A DNA stretch of 60,107 nucleotides from Clostridia bacterium (GCA_017520705.1 JAFXFF010000044.1:1-60107), one strand, 5' to 3'. Counted from the first letter of the stretch, positions 8,678 to 15,813 are shown. Notes: generated by a model not told the origin, from the sequence alone. Translations and numbers: made by a program.

Positions 8678-8745
8678 GCACCCCCTTTTGAGGTTAGGGG
8701 GTGCAAAGTCATTTTAGGGGGTGCGTTTTACGCTGGAGGGGGTGC
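8678..8745. repeat. Phased GGGGGTGC repeat array (3 direct, 1 inverted)
   Basis: GGGGGTGC occurs at 8697, 8717 and 8738 on the plus strand, with start-to-start spacing of 20 and 21 bp, two turns of B-DNA. An inverted copy GCACCCCC lies at 8678-8685. The array begins 12 nt past the stop of the orphan gene. In that gene's transcript the single GGGGGUGC could pair with any of the three GCACCCCC copies. No known element is recognised. Confidence 0.75.
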
Positions 8746-8757
8746 AAATATGGAAAA

Positions 8758-9375
8758 TCAGTTCTTGTTTCGGCATTTTTCCAAAAAATGCTCTGATCGC
8801 CGCCTAACTTCCTCAATAGGCAGAAGATCAACTTGCTCAAGATTTATGTTTAATGTGAAGTATCCTCGGAGCAACGGGTCGATTCTTTGATGTTCTTCCT
8901 CCGCTTTTTCAAGAGTTCTTACAAAGCAATTATACCCATATGTGTCTGCAAGATACGGAATTCCTGCAACCGACAACACGTAGTTATAGTCAATATAGTC
9001 GTGATTCTTTTCGAGGTTTTTTCGGAATTTCTCCATTACCGGATTCAATTCTTCCTCTGAAGCATAAATTGCATATCCACGAATATAAAAAATCTTCATT
9101 GCAAGTCTGCGGCATTTTTTCAAATTTTCAAAATAAAACTCTTTCAGATCAAATGCTTTTGCAGAGGGATTGAGTAACAGAATGCGAAGATGATCGAATC
9201 GTATTTCCCAGATATGTTTTTTTGAAGTAGCTTTATCGCACAGATAATCAATAAGTTCTTGTGATAGTTCTATATTGTTTAGCTTGTTTAGATTGGCAAT
9301 GTAATCAGGATGCAGTAAGCAATCGGAACACTTTTTAAAAGTACGCTCTAATTCAGATAATAGGCAGTTATCCAC
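8758..9375 (-). CDS. Orphan hypothetical protein in AT-rich islet
   Basis: A soluble, mostly helical protein of 205 residues with no signal peptide, no membrane segment and no motif I recognise. It is rich in Lys, Glu, Asn, Leu and aromatic residues, and its codons are AT-rich compared with the GC-rich neighbours, which suggests separate acquisition. The GTG start at 9375 follows AAGGAGGGG with good spacing. It has its own promoter, whose -35 box lies at the edge of a five-copy phased repeat array, and its 3' side carries a second, unrelated phased array and an 18-bp stem terminator. It sits beside a tRNA gene. An immunity or regulatory role is possible but nothing in the sequence proves it. 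Confidence 0.7.
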   Translation of the reverse strand: MDNCLLSELERTFKKCSDCLLHPDYIANLNKLNNIELSQELIDYLCDKATSKKHIWEIRFDHLRILLLNPSAKAFDLKEFYFENLKKCRRLAMKIFYIRGYAIYASEEELNPVMEKFRKNLEKNHDYIDYNYVLSVAGIPYLADTYGYNCFVRTLEKAEEEHQRIDPLLRGYFTLNINLEQVDLLPIEEVRRRSEHFLEKCRNKN

Positions 9376-9395
9376 AATCTCCCCTCCTTATTTAA

Positions 9396-9424
9396 ATCAT
9401 ACCATAGGTACAACTATATTTCAA
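9396..9424 (-). promoter_or_regulatory. Promoter of the orphan gene overlapping first repeat
   Basis: TTGAAA and TATGAT with a 17-nt spacer on the minus strand, just upstream of the GTG start at 9375. The -35 box overlaps the first AATCGTT repeat, so a protein bound to the array would contact or block RNA polymerase. Confidence 0.65.
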
Positions 9425-9510
9425 CGATTACTGGCTGTAATTTAACGATTACCCCACTAAATCAACAATTATGGTTATAATTAAACGATTTCTTGTCTTT
9501 TAACGATTTG
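9419..9510. repeat. Five phased AACGATT repeats upstream of orphan gene
   Basis: AACGATT (one variant AACAATT) starts at 9423, 9444, 9464, 9484 and 9502, i.e. every 21, 20, 20 and 18 bp. Most copies sit in a wider TTnAACGATTa context while the DNA between them differs. Sites of one orientation spaced by two helical turns look like a multi-site operator or iteron-like array. Confidence 0.75.
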
Positions 9511-9581
9511 AAATAGATTAAAACTGTCAATTTAGAGAATCCTCTCCTAAAAAGTTCTCAAAACTCCAATTTTAGGTATAA

Positions 9582-9619
9582 AATAACCGTCATTCCGTTG
9601 TATCAGAATGACGGTTATT
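9582..9619 (-). terminator. Terminator of tRNA-Ala
   Basis: A perfect 14-bp inverted repeat (AATAACCGTCATTC / GAATGACGGTTATT, 10-nt loop) begins 4 nt past the tRNA 3' end on the minus strand. Confidence 0.75.
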
Positions 9620-9622
9620 CTT

Positions 9623-9698
9623 TGGTGGAGACGGGGAGGATCGAACTCCTGACCTTACGGATGCGAACCGTACGCTCTCCCAGCTGAGCTACGCCCCC
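9623..9698 (-). tRNA. tRNA-Ala (anticodon CGC)
   Basis: The 76-nt minus-strand sequence folds as a cloverleaf: acceptor GGGGGCG with CGTCTCC (two G-U pairs), D arm GCTCAGCTGGGAGAGC, anticodon stem TACGG/CCGTA with loop TTCGCAT (anticodon CGC, alanine GCG codons), T-arm GGAGTTCGATCCTCC, discriminator A and an encoded CCA. It has a strong promoter and a terminator of its own. Confidence 0.96.
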
Positions 9699-9705
9699 AA
9701 ACAGT

Positions 9706-9729
9706 TCCCGATGCGTTGCCGCATCGGGA
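9706..9729 (-). other. Hairpin in the 5' leader of tRNA-Ala
   Basis: A perfect 10-bp stem (TCCCGATGCG / CGCATCGGGA, loop TTGC) lies between the predicted transcription start of tRNA-Ala and its mature 5' end. It could also weakly terminate the ABC transporter operon upstream, but no U run follows. Confidence 0.5.
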
Positions 9730-9737
9730 GCATTGAT

Positions 9738-9766
9738 AGTGTATCCTATTTACTGCGGTTTGTCAA
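9738..9766 (-). promoter_or_regulatory. Strong promoter for tRNA-Ala
   Basis: A perfect TTGACA with TACACT 17 nt downstream on the minus strand. Transcription would start near 9731, about 33 nt before the tRNA. Confidence 0.8.
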
Positions 9767-9784
9767 GTGGTCCGTCGTATTTTC

Positions 9785-10390
9785 TCACAAAAAATCCACG
9801 GCTCGCCACTCCCCCGCTTGCGGCGCATCGCCTAAGTGCACCGCAGCGGCCTCCAGTGCCTGCACCTGCTCGCGGATGTGGGTCACCAGCACCACGGGGC
9901 GGGTCTCTGCCGCTCTCATAATCAGCGGCACCACATCCTGCCAAGTGCCCTCATCGAGCCCGTTAAACGGCTCATCCAGTAGTAGGATATCGCTCTCGGC
10001 CGCTAAGGCGCGGGCCAGTGCCACGCGCCGCTGCTGACCACCGGACAGGTGGACGGGATAGGCTTCCATCTCCTCCTCGGTCAGCCCGAGGGTGGTCAAT
10101 AATACACGGGCGGATGTCTCCTCTGCTCCCGTCAGCGTTACGTTTTCCAACGCTGTACGCCACGGCAGCAGGCGATCCTCCTGAAATACCATCGCCACCC
10201 GACCCACACCGCTGACTTCACCGCCGTCAGGCTTCTCCAGGCCTGCCAGCAGACGGAGCACCGTGGTCTTGCCACAGCCGGAGGCGCCCCACAAGCAGAC
10301 CACACCCTGATCGGGCAGGCGCCACGTGACGCTGTCCAGCACCTTTGTCGCTCCATACGCAAAGGACACGTTTTTAAAAGCCACACTCAT
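9785..10390 (-). CDS. ABC transporter ATPase (nitrate/sulfonate/taurine type)
   Basis: A compact 201-residue ATPase of an ABC importer; it drives uptake by hydrolysing ATP on the cytoplasmic side of the permease. It has Walker A GASGCGKTT, Q-loop VFQEDRLLPW (typical of the SsuB/TauB/ThiZ group), signature LSGGQQRRVALARAL, Walker B ILLLDEPF and the switch His in VLVTH. The open frame extends far upstream into the permease gene, but ATG 10390 (MSVAFKN) overlaps the permease stop as ATGA and begins the conserved domain. It is last in the regulator-binding protein-permease-ATPase operon. Confidence 0.9.
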   Translation of the reverse strand: MSVAFKNVSFAYGATKVLDSVTWRLPDQGVVCLWGASGCGKTTVLRLLAGLEKPDGGEVSGVGRVAMVFQEDRLLPWRTALENVTLTGAEETSARVLLTTLGLTEEEMEAYPVHLSGGQQRRVALARALAAESDILLLDEPFNGLDEGTWQDVVPLIMRAAETRPVVLVTHIREQVQALEAAAVHLGDAPQAGEWRAVDFL

Positions 10391-11142
10391 GGTGCCACCT
10401 CCCGTTGGTTGACCAACCGTCGCAGCAGCCACTCCAGCACCACGCTGAGTGCCACCACCACCGCCGTCCAGGCAAACACCTCCGCCGTTTCCACCAAATT
10501 CTTGGCAGCGGCGATGTGATAACCAATGGATGCGGCAGGCCAGCACAGAATCTCGGCAGCGACACCTGCCTTCCACGCAAAGCCAAAGCCGGTGGACACC
10601 GCCGCCTGCAGAAACGGACGCACCGCAGGCAAGCGAATGTGGCGAAGCCGGTCACGACGGCTGAGGCGAAACACCCGCGCCATCTCCAGCAGCTTCGGGT
10701 CGGTGTGGAGGATGCCCTGACGGACGTTCTCCCACACCAACGGCACCACCATCAAAAAAGCGATAAAGGTCGGCATGCTCTCCGCGCGGATCCACAGAAA
10801 CGCCACGAAAATAAAGGAAGCAACAGGGGCAGCGCGCACCACCGACAGCAGCGGCGCGAACAGTGCATGCACCGCCGCAAACCGCGTAGTCAGCATCGCC
10901 AGCACCACACCCACGACCAAAGCTAACGCAAAACCCATCACAACCCGCAACAGGGACATCCCCACCACGGACCAAAAGGTCGCCTGCCCCATCAGCCGCC
11001 ACAGCGTCTGCACCACGTGCCACGGGTACGGCAGGGGTAAAAGCAGCGTTCGATTGGCCAGATAACAGCCACCCGTCCAAACAGCCAGCCAAAAGGCCGC
11101 TACCGCCACACTCTGCAGAATGCGACGCAGCTTATCCCACAT
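10387..11142 (-). CDS. ABC transporter permease (nitrate/sulfonate/taurine type)
   Basis: An inner-membrane permease of about 251 residues with six or so hydrophobic helices. The EAA-type loop that contacts the ATPase is visible (EMARVFRLSRRDRLRHIRLPA, then the last helices). The starts considered are ATG 11142 (MWDKLRRI) and ATG 11154; the first is preferred as AAGGA lies about 11 nt upstream, while at the second the AAGG abuts the codon. The start overlaps the binding-protein gene by 11 nt. The transported compound is not identifiable: relatives carry nitrate, sulfonates, taurine or thiamine precursors. Confidence 0.85.
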   Translation of the reverse strand: MWDKLRRILQSVAVAAFWLAVWTGGCYLANRTLLLPLPYPWHVVQTLWRLMGQATFWSVVGMSLLRVVMGFALALVVGVVLAMLTTRFAAVHALFAPLLSVVRAAPVASFIFVAFLWIRAESMPTFIAFLMVVPLVWENVRQGILHTDPKLLEMARVFRLSRRDRLRHIRLPAVRPFLQAAVSTGFGFAWKAGVAAEILCWPAASIGYHIAAAKNLVETAEVFAWTAVVVALSVVLEWLLRRLVNQREVAP

Positions 11143-12106
11143 AGTAGAAGTCATCCTTCGGCAGAGCACCGCCAATGGCGGCAGGGTTGTAGTCGTACAG
11201 CACCTTTAAATAAGCAGACAAGCGCGTCTTCATGGTGCTGCCGGCCACGTACACCAGGCCGCAGTTGGGGATGGCCTGACGGGCCACGGCAGCCTTAGGA
11301 ATAATTTTATAGGTCTCGCACAAGGCAGCTGCCGCCTCCGAGTTGGATTTAACCGCACCGATAGAGGCCATGTAATCCTCTAGGAACAGCGACACCGCAT
11401 CGGGATTTTTCTCGATAAACTCGGTACGGGCAATCACGCAGCCCATCATCAGGGCGCAGTTCTCATCGCTGACCTTATCCCACTCCTCGGTGAGGTTCAA
11501 AGCACGGCGGATGCCCTTATTCTGCATGAGATAGGTGGACGCCTTGGGTTCGGGCACCAGCGCAATCTTGGCTTCACCGGAGGCCATCAGCGCATCCAGA
11601 TCCGCCGCAAACTCAATGCGCACGTCCTCGTCCGGCTTGAGACCGTTTTTCTCCAGCAGATACCGCAGGATGTACTCGGGATTGGCACCCTTGTTCTTGG
11701 CATCGGTGTAGATGGTCTTACCCTTCAGATTCTTAACGGATTTGATGCCGTCGCCACGCTCCAGAATGTGCAGAACACCCAGCGTATTCACGGCCAACAC
11801 CTGCACCTTACCCTCTGTCTTCTTATACAGTGTAGAGGCTAAGTTGGTGGGCACAGCAGCAATATCTGCATCCCCATTGGTGATGGCAGCCACCGCCTGG
11901 GTGGGGTCGCTGACCACGTTGAACGTATACTCGTTAGCGGTATCCCCATCCGCACTCTTCTGCATAAGGTTGACCATACCCACACCGGTGGGGCCGGCGA
12001 TGGCGGTGATTCTCACCTCTCCGGGCTCTCTTTTATCCTTCTTACAGCCGGCAAATGCCCCTATGACCAGCACCAAAGCCAGCACCAAAGCCAATACTCG
12101 TTTCAT
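11132..12106 (-). CDS. ABC transporter substrate-binding lipoprotein
   Basis: A 324-residue lipoprotein (hydrophobic leader then lipobox AFAGC at about residue 21) of the SsuA/TauA/ThiY-like periplasmic-binding fold. The phrases AIAGPTGVGMVNLM, GDADIAAVPTNLA and LKGKTIYTDAKNKGANPE form the two-lobe ligand cleft usual for this group. It would hand its ligand to the permease and ATPase encoded just downstream. The gene begins 4 nt after the stop of the Crp/Fnr regulator. Ligand unknown; sulfonates or a heterocyclic precursor are both possible. Confidence 0.87.
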   Translation of the reverse strand: MKRVLALVLALVLVIGAFAGCKKDKREPGEVRITAIAGPTGVGMVNLMQKSADGDTANEYTFNVVSDPTQAVAAITNGDADIAAVPTNLASTLYKKTEGKVQVLAVNTLGVLHILERGDGIKSVKNLKGKTIYTDAKNKGANPEYILRYLLEKNGLKPDEDVRIEFAADLDALMASGEAKIALVPEPKASTYLMQNKGIRRALNLTEEWDKVSDENCALMMGCVIARTEFIEKNPDAVSLFLEDYMASIGAVKSNSEAAAALCETYKIIPKAAVARQAIPNCGLVYVAGSTMKTRLSAYLKVLYDYNPAAIGGALPKDDFYYVG

Positions 12107-12110
12107 ACTC

Positions 12111-12734
12111 TTATTCCTCCGTTTTCAAAATAATGATTGTTCTTCGCTGGCGTCGAATTTTTCCCATCTGTGTCAGAGAATCCAGCGACCGATACAGACT
12201 GGAGCGACTCATATCCAGCCGTTCCGCCAGTTCACCCATACCGTCAGTGAGGGTGACCATACCGTTTGCGTCCCGATGAGCCAGCAAATACCGCCATAGT
12301 TTCCCGTCCGTCTGCCCCGCCGTCAACGTCGAAAGCCGCCGATTAAGAAAGCGGATGCGATCGGATAAGAAACCCACGTAGTTCTGTGCCACCGTCGGCA
12401 CCTCTTTCATCCACTGGACCACCGTTTCTTGGGGAATGTACAGAATGCGGCAATCGCTCTCAGCCACCACGGTAGAGGGATAGTCCTCATCCGTGCCAAA
12501 CAGAGCCGCCACACCAAACACGTCCCCGGGCAGCAGATCGTTCATCGGTACACGGCCCTGCCAGACGCGAACGTGCCCCTCCAGCACCATGGCCAAGGCC
12601 CTTCTCGAGTGCATCGGGGTGTAGATCTGTTCCCCTTTACCATAGGTTTGCTCTTCTGTCACAGCCAGCTGACGGCACACTTCCCGTTCTTCTTCCGTCA
12701 ATCCCTGCAGCAGAAACAACGAAGCGTATTTCAT
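12111..12734 (-). CDS. Crp/Fnr family transcriptional regulator
   Basis: A 207-residue regulator. Residues 1-125 form a cyclic-nucleotide-type beta-roll (ALAMVLEGHVRVWQG, LLPGDVFGVAALFG), followed by a dimerisation helix, and a C-terminal winged helix (ELAERLDMSRSSLYRSLDSL) binds DNA. No Fnr-type N-terminal cysteine cluster is present, so the effector is a ligand other than an Fe-S cluster, or is unknown. It is the first gene of the ABC transporter operon, and a perfect palindrome lies at the predicted promoter; autoregulation and control of the transporter are the natural reading. The ATG at 12734 follows GGAGGTGG. Confidence 0.88.
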   Translation of the reverse strand: MKYASLFLLQGLTEEEREVCRQLAVTEEQTYGKGEQIYTPMHSRRALAMVLEGHVRVWQGRVPMNDLLPGDVFGVAALFGTDEDYPSTVVAESDCRILYIPQETVVQWMKEVPTVAQNYVGFLSDRIRFLNRRLSTLTAGQTDGKLWRYLLAHRDANGMVTLTDGMGELAERLDMSRSSLYRSLDSLTQMGKIRRQRRTIIILKTEE

Positions 12735-12761
12735 CCATAACCACCTCCAAACAACCGCAAT

Positions 12762-12798
12762 ATGATACTACGCTCGTCAAAAACGTCCCATTTGGGAC
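12762..12798 (-). promoter_or_regulatory. Candidate promoter and Crp/Fnr operator
   Basis: A perfect palindrome GTCCCATTTGGGAC (12785-12798) is placed 17 nt upstream of a TATCAT -10-like box (minus strand, plus 12762-12767) and replaces the -35 element. That geometry resembles class II activation by a Crp-type dimer. The half-site GTCCCA differs from the classic TGTGA. Confidence 0.5.
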
Positions 12799-12904
12799 AT
12801 TTCCAAGAGCATTATATCACATTTTTCGTAAAAATCAAGTCTTTTATCACCCTTCCACATCGTTTTGCAATCTCTTTTCCCGGGAAACGGATATTTTAAC
12901 GCAC

Positions 12905-12941
12905 ATAAAAAGGGTGCAGATACATCGTATCCGCACCCTTT
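12905..12941 (-). terminator. Terminator of the efp operon
   Basis: Stem AAAGGGTGC / GCACCCTTT extended by GATAC / GTATC around one mismatch, loop ATC, followed by TTTTTA on the minus strand; it ends the efp-CD1247-like unit. From 12799 to 12904 nothing else is recognised apart from AT-rich sequence. Confidence 0.88.
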
Positions 12942-12967
12942 CGGTGACTGTATTCGCGTGGAAAGGA

Positions 12968-13396
12968 TTACTCCTCGTCCTCGGCGTCGTCCTCGTCGAA
13001 GTCAAACTCCAGATGCTCGCCGCAAGCGGGGCACTCTACGCCGCCGTCCAGCAGGGTATCCTCATCCACCTCAAAATCCTCGCCGCAGGAGGGGCAGGTC
13101 ACGTCGTAATACTCCTCGTCGCAATCATCACAATCGCAACAATCGCAGCAATCGCAATCGTCCTCTTCATCCCACTCCTCGTAGAAGTCCTCTTCCAGAG
13201 CGTTGAGATCCTCGTCCACCGCGTCGACCTGCTCGGTCAGCTCGGCAACGTAATCCTCGATGTCGGCCACATCCTTGGCCACGTCGTCCAGGATGTCCAC
13301 GATCAGCTTAAACAGCTTGCCGTTGTCAGAGGTCTCGTCGATCTTCATGCCCTCCATCAGGCCCTTCAGATACGCAACTTTCTCAATGGTGGTCAT
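12968..13396 (-). CDS. CD1247-like acidic cysteine-rich protein
   Basis: A 142-residue, very acidic cytoplasmic protein. The N-terminal 70 residues (MTTIEKVAYLKGLMEGM, then DVADIEDYVAELTEQ) match the conserved CD1247 N-terminal domain found in Clostridia and are coiled-coil-like. A striking cysteine patch follows (DCDCCDCCDCDDCDEE), then a zinc-ribbon-like pair (CPSCGEDF ... CPACGEHL). It likely binds zinc or another metal; the function of the family is not known to me. It lies 44 nt downstream of efp with no terminator between, so is probably co-transcribed with it. Confidence 0.75.
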   Translation of the reverse strand: MTTIEKVAYLKGLMEGMKIDETSDNGKLFKLIVDILDDVAKDVADIEDYVAELTEQVDAVDEDLNALEEDFYEEWDEEDDCDCCDCCDCDDCDEEYYDVTCPSCGEDFEVDEDTLLDGGVECPACGEHLEFDFDEDDAEDEE

Positions 13397-13440
13397 AGCA
13401 ATACCCTCCCAAATAATGTAATCGTGTCAAATACGGTCAA

Positions 13441-13998
13441 TTAGGCGCGGTCCATATACTCGCCGGTACGGGTGTCCACACGGACGACCTCACCCTCATC
13501 GATGAAGAGGGGCACACGGATCTCGGCGCCGGTCTCCAGGGTAGCGGGCTTGGTGGTGTTGGTGGCGGTGTTGCCCTTGAAGCCGGGGTCGGTCTGGGTG
13601 ATGGTCAGCTCCACAAAGTTGGGGGGCTCCACGCCGATAACCTTGCCCTTATAGGACTTGATGTTGCAGATCATGTTCTCCTTGACAAACTTAAAGTTGT
13701 CGGGCAGATCGCTGGCATTGATGGGCACCATATCATAGGTCTCGGGATCCATGAAGTAGTGCAGATCGCCGTCGGCGTAGGAATACTCCATATCCTTACG
13801 CTCCACATAAGCCGTGGGGAACTTGGCGGTGGGGTTGTAGCTCTTCTCGAGCACAGCACCGGTAATCACGTTCTTAGTCTTGGTGCGGACGAAAGCAGCG
13901 CCCTTACCGGGCTTCACATGCTGGAACTCGACAACCTGTAAAACGTTGCCGTCTTCCTCAAAGGTCACACCGTTACGAAAATCGCCTGCAGATATCAT
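13441..13998 (-). CDS. efp: Translation elongation factor P
   Basis: EF-P, 185 residues, which binds the ribosome between the P and E sites and relieves stalling at consecutive prolines. It shows the N-terminal KOW-like domain with the modifiable-lysine loop [12 protein letters not shown], the middle OB domain and the C-terminal OB domain ([22 protein letters not shown]). ATG 13998 ([10 protein letters not shown]) is chosen since GGAGG is 8 nt upstream; the longer frame starts inside that site. No lysine-modifying enzyme is nearby. It heads a two-gene unit with the CD1247-like protein. Confidence 0.96.
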   Translation of the reverse strand: MISAGDFRNGVTFEEDGNVLQVVEFQHVKPGKGAAFVRTKTKNVITGAVLEKSYNPTAKFPTAYVERKDMEYSYADGDLHYFMDPETYDMVPINASDLPDNFKFVKENMICNIKSYKGKVIGVEPPNFVELTITQTDPGFKGNTATNTTKPATLETGAEIRVPLFIDEGEVVRVDTRTGEYMDRA

Positions 13999-14031
13999 AA
14001 TCAATTCCTCCATATTGTCAGACTGTACTTT

Positions 14032-14060
14032 ATTGTACCCTATATCTTGTGAGATTTCAA
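14032..14060 (-). promoter_or_regulatory. Promoter of efp operon
   Basis: TTGAAA and TACAAT separated by 17 nt on the minus strand, about 35 nt upstream of the efp start. Confidence 0.75.
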
Positions 14061-14109
14061 GCCTTTTTTAACTGAAAATGGGAAAATTAAGCAAAAAACC
14101 GATAAAATT

Positions 14110-14190
14110 TTCGCTTAGGGTGAGCAGTGAAACTCGAACCCGCCGCAAAGCGGGATGTTTCGGCGCTTTTTGCCTCGCTCGCGCTCGCAA
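14110..14190 (-). other. Possible decayed tRNA-like sequence
   Basis: Read on the minus strand, a small hairpin CCCGC/GCGGG runs into GGGTTCGAGTTTCAC and ACTGCTCACC, resembling the T-arm and acceptor tail of a tRNA, preceded by GC-rich CGAGCG repeats. The T stem does not pair properly and there is no anticodon arm, so it is not a functional tRNA. No gene lies in this stretch. Confidence 0.3.
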
Positions 14191-14194
14191 GGCT

Positions 14195-15058
14195 TTAATC
14201 CAATGCCTCGGCATACAGTCGGCTCATCGCCGCGGCATCTGCCGTCTGGGTGCCGGCGGATTCGCAGATCACCGTGGGGCACAGCCCTCTCTCTGCCAGC
14301 AGCGCCATCAGCGGCTTTGGATCGGGGCCAAACACCTCATCCGCAAAGGTCAGGTGCTTTTTCTCGCCGCCGCCGGTATACTCGATCTTGGAAAAATGGA
14401 TGTGGAAGGACCGCATTCGCTCCTCCCCCAGCGCCTCGCCGATGGCATCCACCACGGCAGCGTAGGACTCACGGCTGTTGGTCTCCCCCAGTGTGCGACT
14501 GTTGAGATGGCCAAAGTCCACGCAGGGCAGGAAACGTTCCTCCGCCTTGCAGAAGGTGAGCACCTCTTCCAGCGTACCCAATTGGTTAATTTTGCCCATC
14601 ACCTCGGGGCAAATATGCACGTGCCCCAGCCCCTCGGCATCCAGGGCCGCCTGCGCCTTGAGCAACGTCTCGGTTGCTAGCGCCGTGGCCTCCTCGCGGC
14701 TACGACCGCCCAGTCCGCCGGGGTGCACCACAATGCGGTCACCGCCCAGCATGGTCACAGCACGGGCGCTGTCTAAGATATAGCGGATGCTGTTGTCCCG
14801 CTTTTCCTCCTCGGCAGAGGCCAGCGAGATAAAGTAGGGCGCGTGCAGGGAGATCGCCACCCCGTATTTCTCCGCCTCGGCGCGGATGGCGGCTGCGGAA
14901 GACTCAGACAGACGCACACCGCGACCGCACTGGTACTCATAGGCGGTCAGCCCATGCTCAGCGATCCACGGGAACATCTGCACCGTATGCTTGTATCCTG
15001 CGGCGTAAAAATCCTCGCAGTTTCCTGCAGGGCCAAACAATGCTTTATCTCTCACCAT
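14195..15058 (-). CDS. Endonuclease IV / AP endonuclease family 2 protein
   Basis: A 287-residue TIM-barrel protein of the endonuclease IV family, which cuts DNA at abasic sites in base-excision repair using a trinuclear zinc site. Metal-ligand motifs are all visible in order: SLHAPY, VVHPGG, HICPEVMGK, CVDFGHLNSR, SFHIHFSK and VICESAG. The ATG at 15058 overlaps the end of the YqeG-like phosphatase gene by 14 nt, so they are translationally coupled. Some relatives are sugar isomerases, but the histidine/glutamate set here fits endonuclease IV. Confidence 0.88.
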   Translation of the reverse strand: MVRDKALFGPAGNCEDFYAAGYKHTVQMFPWIAEHGLTAYEYQCGRGVRLSESSAAAIRAEAEKYGVAISLHAPYFISLASAEEEKRDNSIRYILDSARAVTMLGGDRIVVHPGGLGGRSREEATALATETLLKAQAALDAEGLGHVHICPEVMGKINQLGTLEEVLTFCKAEERFLPCVDFGHLNSRTLGETNSRESYAAVVDAIGEALGEERMRSFHIHFSKIEYTGGGEKKHLTFADEVFGPDPKPLMALLAERGLCPTVICESAGTQTADAAAMSRLYAEALD

Positions 15059-15566
15059 AATCGCGCTCCTTTCTCGCTCTCTGCTTGCGGCTGTTTAGCA
15101 TAGGTTTCTCAATTTTGCGCTTAAACACAATAAACTTCTGCTCAGTTTCAAATTGAATCGGCTCCAGTAGAATAGATTTCATACCCGCTAAATTTGCACC
15201 CAGAATATCGGTAAAAATCTGGTCGCCGATGACCACACACTGCTTACGGCCACACCCCATCTGTTTAGCCGCCCCACAAAACCCAAAGGGTAACGGCTTA
15301 CGCGCGTGAGCGTAGTAGGGCAATCCGATTTTTTCGGCAAAAGGAGCCACACGCTCAGCATTGTTATTGGACACAACCACCAGCTTAAACTCCTCACGCA
15401 TCGCATCCAGCCAAGCCATCACCGCCGGCTCCAATTCGGGCGCATCGTGAGTGGTGAGGGTATTGTCCACGTCCAGCAGCACGCAGGCTGCACCCAACCG
15501 GCGCAGATCCTCCACCGTCACGTCGGTGATGCGGCGGCGATATAACGTAGGAAAAAACAACGACAC
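15045..15566 (-). CDS. YqeG family HAD-type phosphatase
   Basis: About 173 residues, HAD superfamily IIIA. Motif I LLDVDNTLT holds the nucleophilic Asp, motif II is VVSNN, and motif IV is VIGDQIFTDI; ARKPLPFGF supplies the motif III lysine. The YqeG family is widespread in Firmicutes and predicted to be a phosphatase, some members acting on phosphatidylglycerophosphate. The start is GTG 15566 (VSLFFPTLYRRR), as AAAGGAGGAG lies about 6 nt upstream; the longer frame starts in the upstream gap. It overlaps the AP endonuclease gene. Confidence 0.88.
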   Translation of the reverse strand: MSLFFPTLYRRRITDVTVEDLRRLGAACVLLDVDNTLTTHDAPELEPAVMAWLDAMREEFKLVVVSNNNAERVAPFAEKIGLPYYAHARKPLPFGFCGAAKQMGCGRKQCVVIGDQIFTDILGANLAGMKSILLEPIQFETEQKFIVFKRKIEKPMLNSRKQRARKERDYGER

Positions 15567-15593
15567 AGCGACTCCTCCTTTCAAAAAAATCAA

Positions 15594-15627
15594 GACAAAA
15601 AGCGGGCAGTATTCCACTACCCGCTTT
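15594..15627 (-). terminator. Terminator of rpsU
   Basis: Stem AAAGCGGG / CCCGCTTT with a 14-nt loop, followed by TTTTTG on the minus strand, 10 nt past the rpsU stop. Read-through may feed the YqeG gene, which has no clear promoter of its own. Confidence 0.8.
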
Positions 15628-15636
15628 CTCTACGCA

Positions 15637-15813
15637 TTATTTGAATTTTCTCTTGCGCGCAGCTTCCGACTTCTTCTTACGACGCACGGAAGGTTTCTCG
15701 TAGTGCTCTCTCTTGCGGACCTCGGCCAGAGTACCGGCGCGGGCGCAGGACTTCTTCCAACGGCGCAGAGCACTGTCCAGAGACTCATTCTCTTTTACAC
15801 GAACTTCAGACAT
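15637..15813 (-). CDS. rpsU: 30S ribosomal protein S21
   Basis: A 58-residue basic protein. The translation opens [19 protein letters not shown] and continues with [18 protein letters not shown] and a Lys/Arg-rich tail, the complete S21 pattern. S21 lies at the platform of the small subunit and helps initiation. The gene has its own promoter and terminator and lies between leuS and the YqeG-type phosphatase. Confidence 0.95.
   Translation of the reverse strand: MSEVRVKENESLDSALRRWKKSCARAGTLAEVRKREHYEKPSVRRKKKSEAARKRKFK

Noticed and set aside
9419-9510. CRISPR array
   Set aside because: Repeat units are only 7-10 bp with about 13 bp between them, no cas genes nearby. They are phased binding-site-like boxes instead.
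8678-9510. Type III toxin-antitoxin locus
   Set aside because: The upstream repeats lie outside the transcript, beyond the promoter, and the protein shows no ToxN-like motif, so the layout does not fit. Kept only as an alternative.
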